DNA from: JBGTLW01 sp041743835
GTDB taxonomy: Bacteria > Planctomycetota > Phycisphaerae > Phycisphaerales > Phycisphaeraceae
DNA length: 11,960 nucleotides
NCBI GenBank assembly: GCA_041743835.1
Contig: JBGTLW010000286.1
Coordinates: forward strand, 1 to 11,960
Direction of reading: 5' to 3'
Shown here piece by piece: positions 11,624 to 11,960 of the stretch. The first letter of the stretch is position 1, and each line of letters opens with the position of its first letter. The notes under the pieces were generated by a model. It was not told where the DNA came from. It did not search any database and worked only from the letters and a program-made list of their open reading frames with translations. Made by a program: the position numbers and the translations under genes.

Positions 11624-11960
11624 GGCGGTCCAAAAGTGCAGCGCCCGGCGGGGCAAAAATACAGCGCCTGAATGACTCTATCGTGGGCCCGGGGTAGGCG
11701 TCCAGGTCCGGCGGCGCGACGTAGACATGGCTGAGATGCGGCCGGCCCGCGAGCTTGAAGACCATCGTCAGTGTGGCCAGGCGTGAGCCGCAGCCCTTGG
11801 TCTTGGCGGTGCGCAGGCGGACGGTGGCGAAGGTGCTCTCGATCGGGTTGGTCGTGCGGATGTGTATCCAGTGCTCGGCCGGGAAGTCGTAGAACGTCAG
11901 CAAGGTGTCGCGGTCCTTCGCGAGGCAGGCCGTGGCCTTGGGGTACTTCGGCTCGTAGAC
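11547..11960 (-). pseudogene. IS256-family transposase, C-terminal part, truncated and running off the window
   Basis: The frame is open from the window edge (11960) to TGA at 11547. Residues from 11960 to about 11748 match the C-terminal catalytic end of IS256/Mutator transposases: VYEPKYPKATACLAKDRD, LTFYDFPAEHW, then IRTTNPIESTFATVRLRT (the Glu in NPIES is the third DDE residue), and KGCGSRLATLTMVFKLA. The family then continues with a short helix of the form A-E-x-x-W-R-R-L-N-G. Here that is replaced after KLA by unrelated sequence (GRPHLSHVYVAPPDLDAYP), and the frame reads on through the direct repeats at 11624-11667. The C-terminus is therefore lost and the copy is probably inactive. The N-terminal half lies beyond the window. 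Confidence 0.75.
11624..11667. repeat. Two 21-bp direct repeats, possible transposon terminal region (IS21-like)
   Basis: GGCGGTCCAAAAGTGCAGCGC (11624-11644) and its near copy at 11647-11667 match at 17 of 21 positions with a period of 23 bp. On the minus strand each reads TG followed by T-rich sequence, then CCGCC. Multiple copies of such units are typical of the ends of IS21-family elements, so this may be one end of such an element. No istA or istB gene is present in the window to confirm it. Confidence 0.4.

Overview
The window is GC-rich and densely packed. It looks like a member of the Planctomycetota, probably the Phycisphaerae, or a near relative such as Lentisphaerota. The reasons are two pseudopilins with the very hydrophobic LIELLVVISIIALL leader type, a PEP-CTERM protein, a sulfatase beside an FAD_oxidored-type flavoprotein, and a LamG/pectate-lyase-like protein. 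The assignment rests on protein style only; there is no rRNA or tRNA in the window.

Bases 40-1850: a pseudopilin-like protein, then a secreted PEP-CTERM protein followed by a strong hairpin terminator (1814-1850). Bases 1877-10522: a co-directional run of six genes: pseudopilin, sulfatase, FAD-dependent oxidoreductase, secreted LamG plus double pectate-lyase-like protein, BNR/sialidase-fold protein, and HpcH/HpaI-family aldolase. Four of the five joints are overlaps or nearly touching (ATGA, TGATG, 3 nt, ATGA) and the fifth gap is 67 nt, so it reads as one operon. The simplest reading is a locus for breaking down a sulfated, probably uronate- or deoxysugar-containing glycan: desulfation, backbone cleavage, oxidation, and retro-aldol splitting of a 2-keto-3-deoxy sugar acid to pyruvate plus an aldehyde. 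The substrate cannot be named from sequence alone. The large LamG/pectate-lyase-like gene appears to carry a one-base frameshift in a run of five Cs (8389-8393) that cuts off about 64 C-terminal residues. The missing tail is readable in the next frame up to 8591, just before the next gene.

Bases 10553-11250 (minus strand): a RelE/HigB-like toxin followed by an XRE-family antitoxin, overlapping by TGATG. In front are a good sigma70-like promoter and a 16-bp tandem repeat that is a candidate autoregulatory operator. Bases 11325-11960 (minus strand): accessory debris. This is a small four-cysteine zinc-ribbon protein, the last codons of a gene cut off upstream of it, two 21-bp direct repeats resembling a transposon end, and the C-terminal catalytic part of an IS256-family transposase that runs off the window edge and has lost its normal C-terminus.

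No CRISPR array, tRNA, rRNA or recognisable riboswitch was seen. No stretch over 300 bases lacks a gene; the longest gap (871-1041) holds only the leader of the PEP-CTERM gene.
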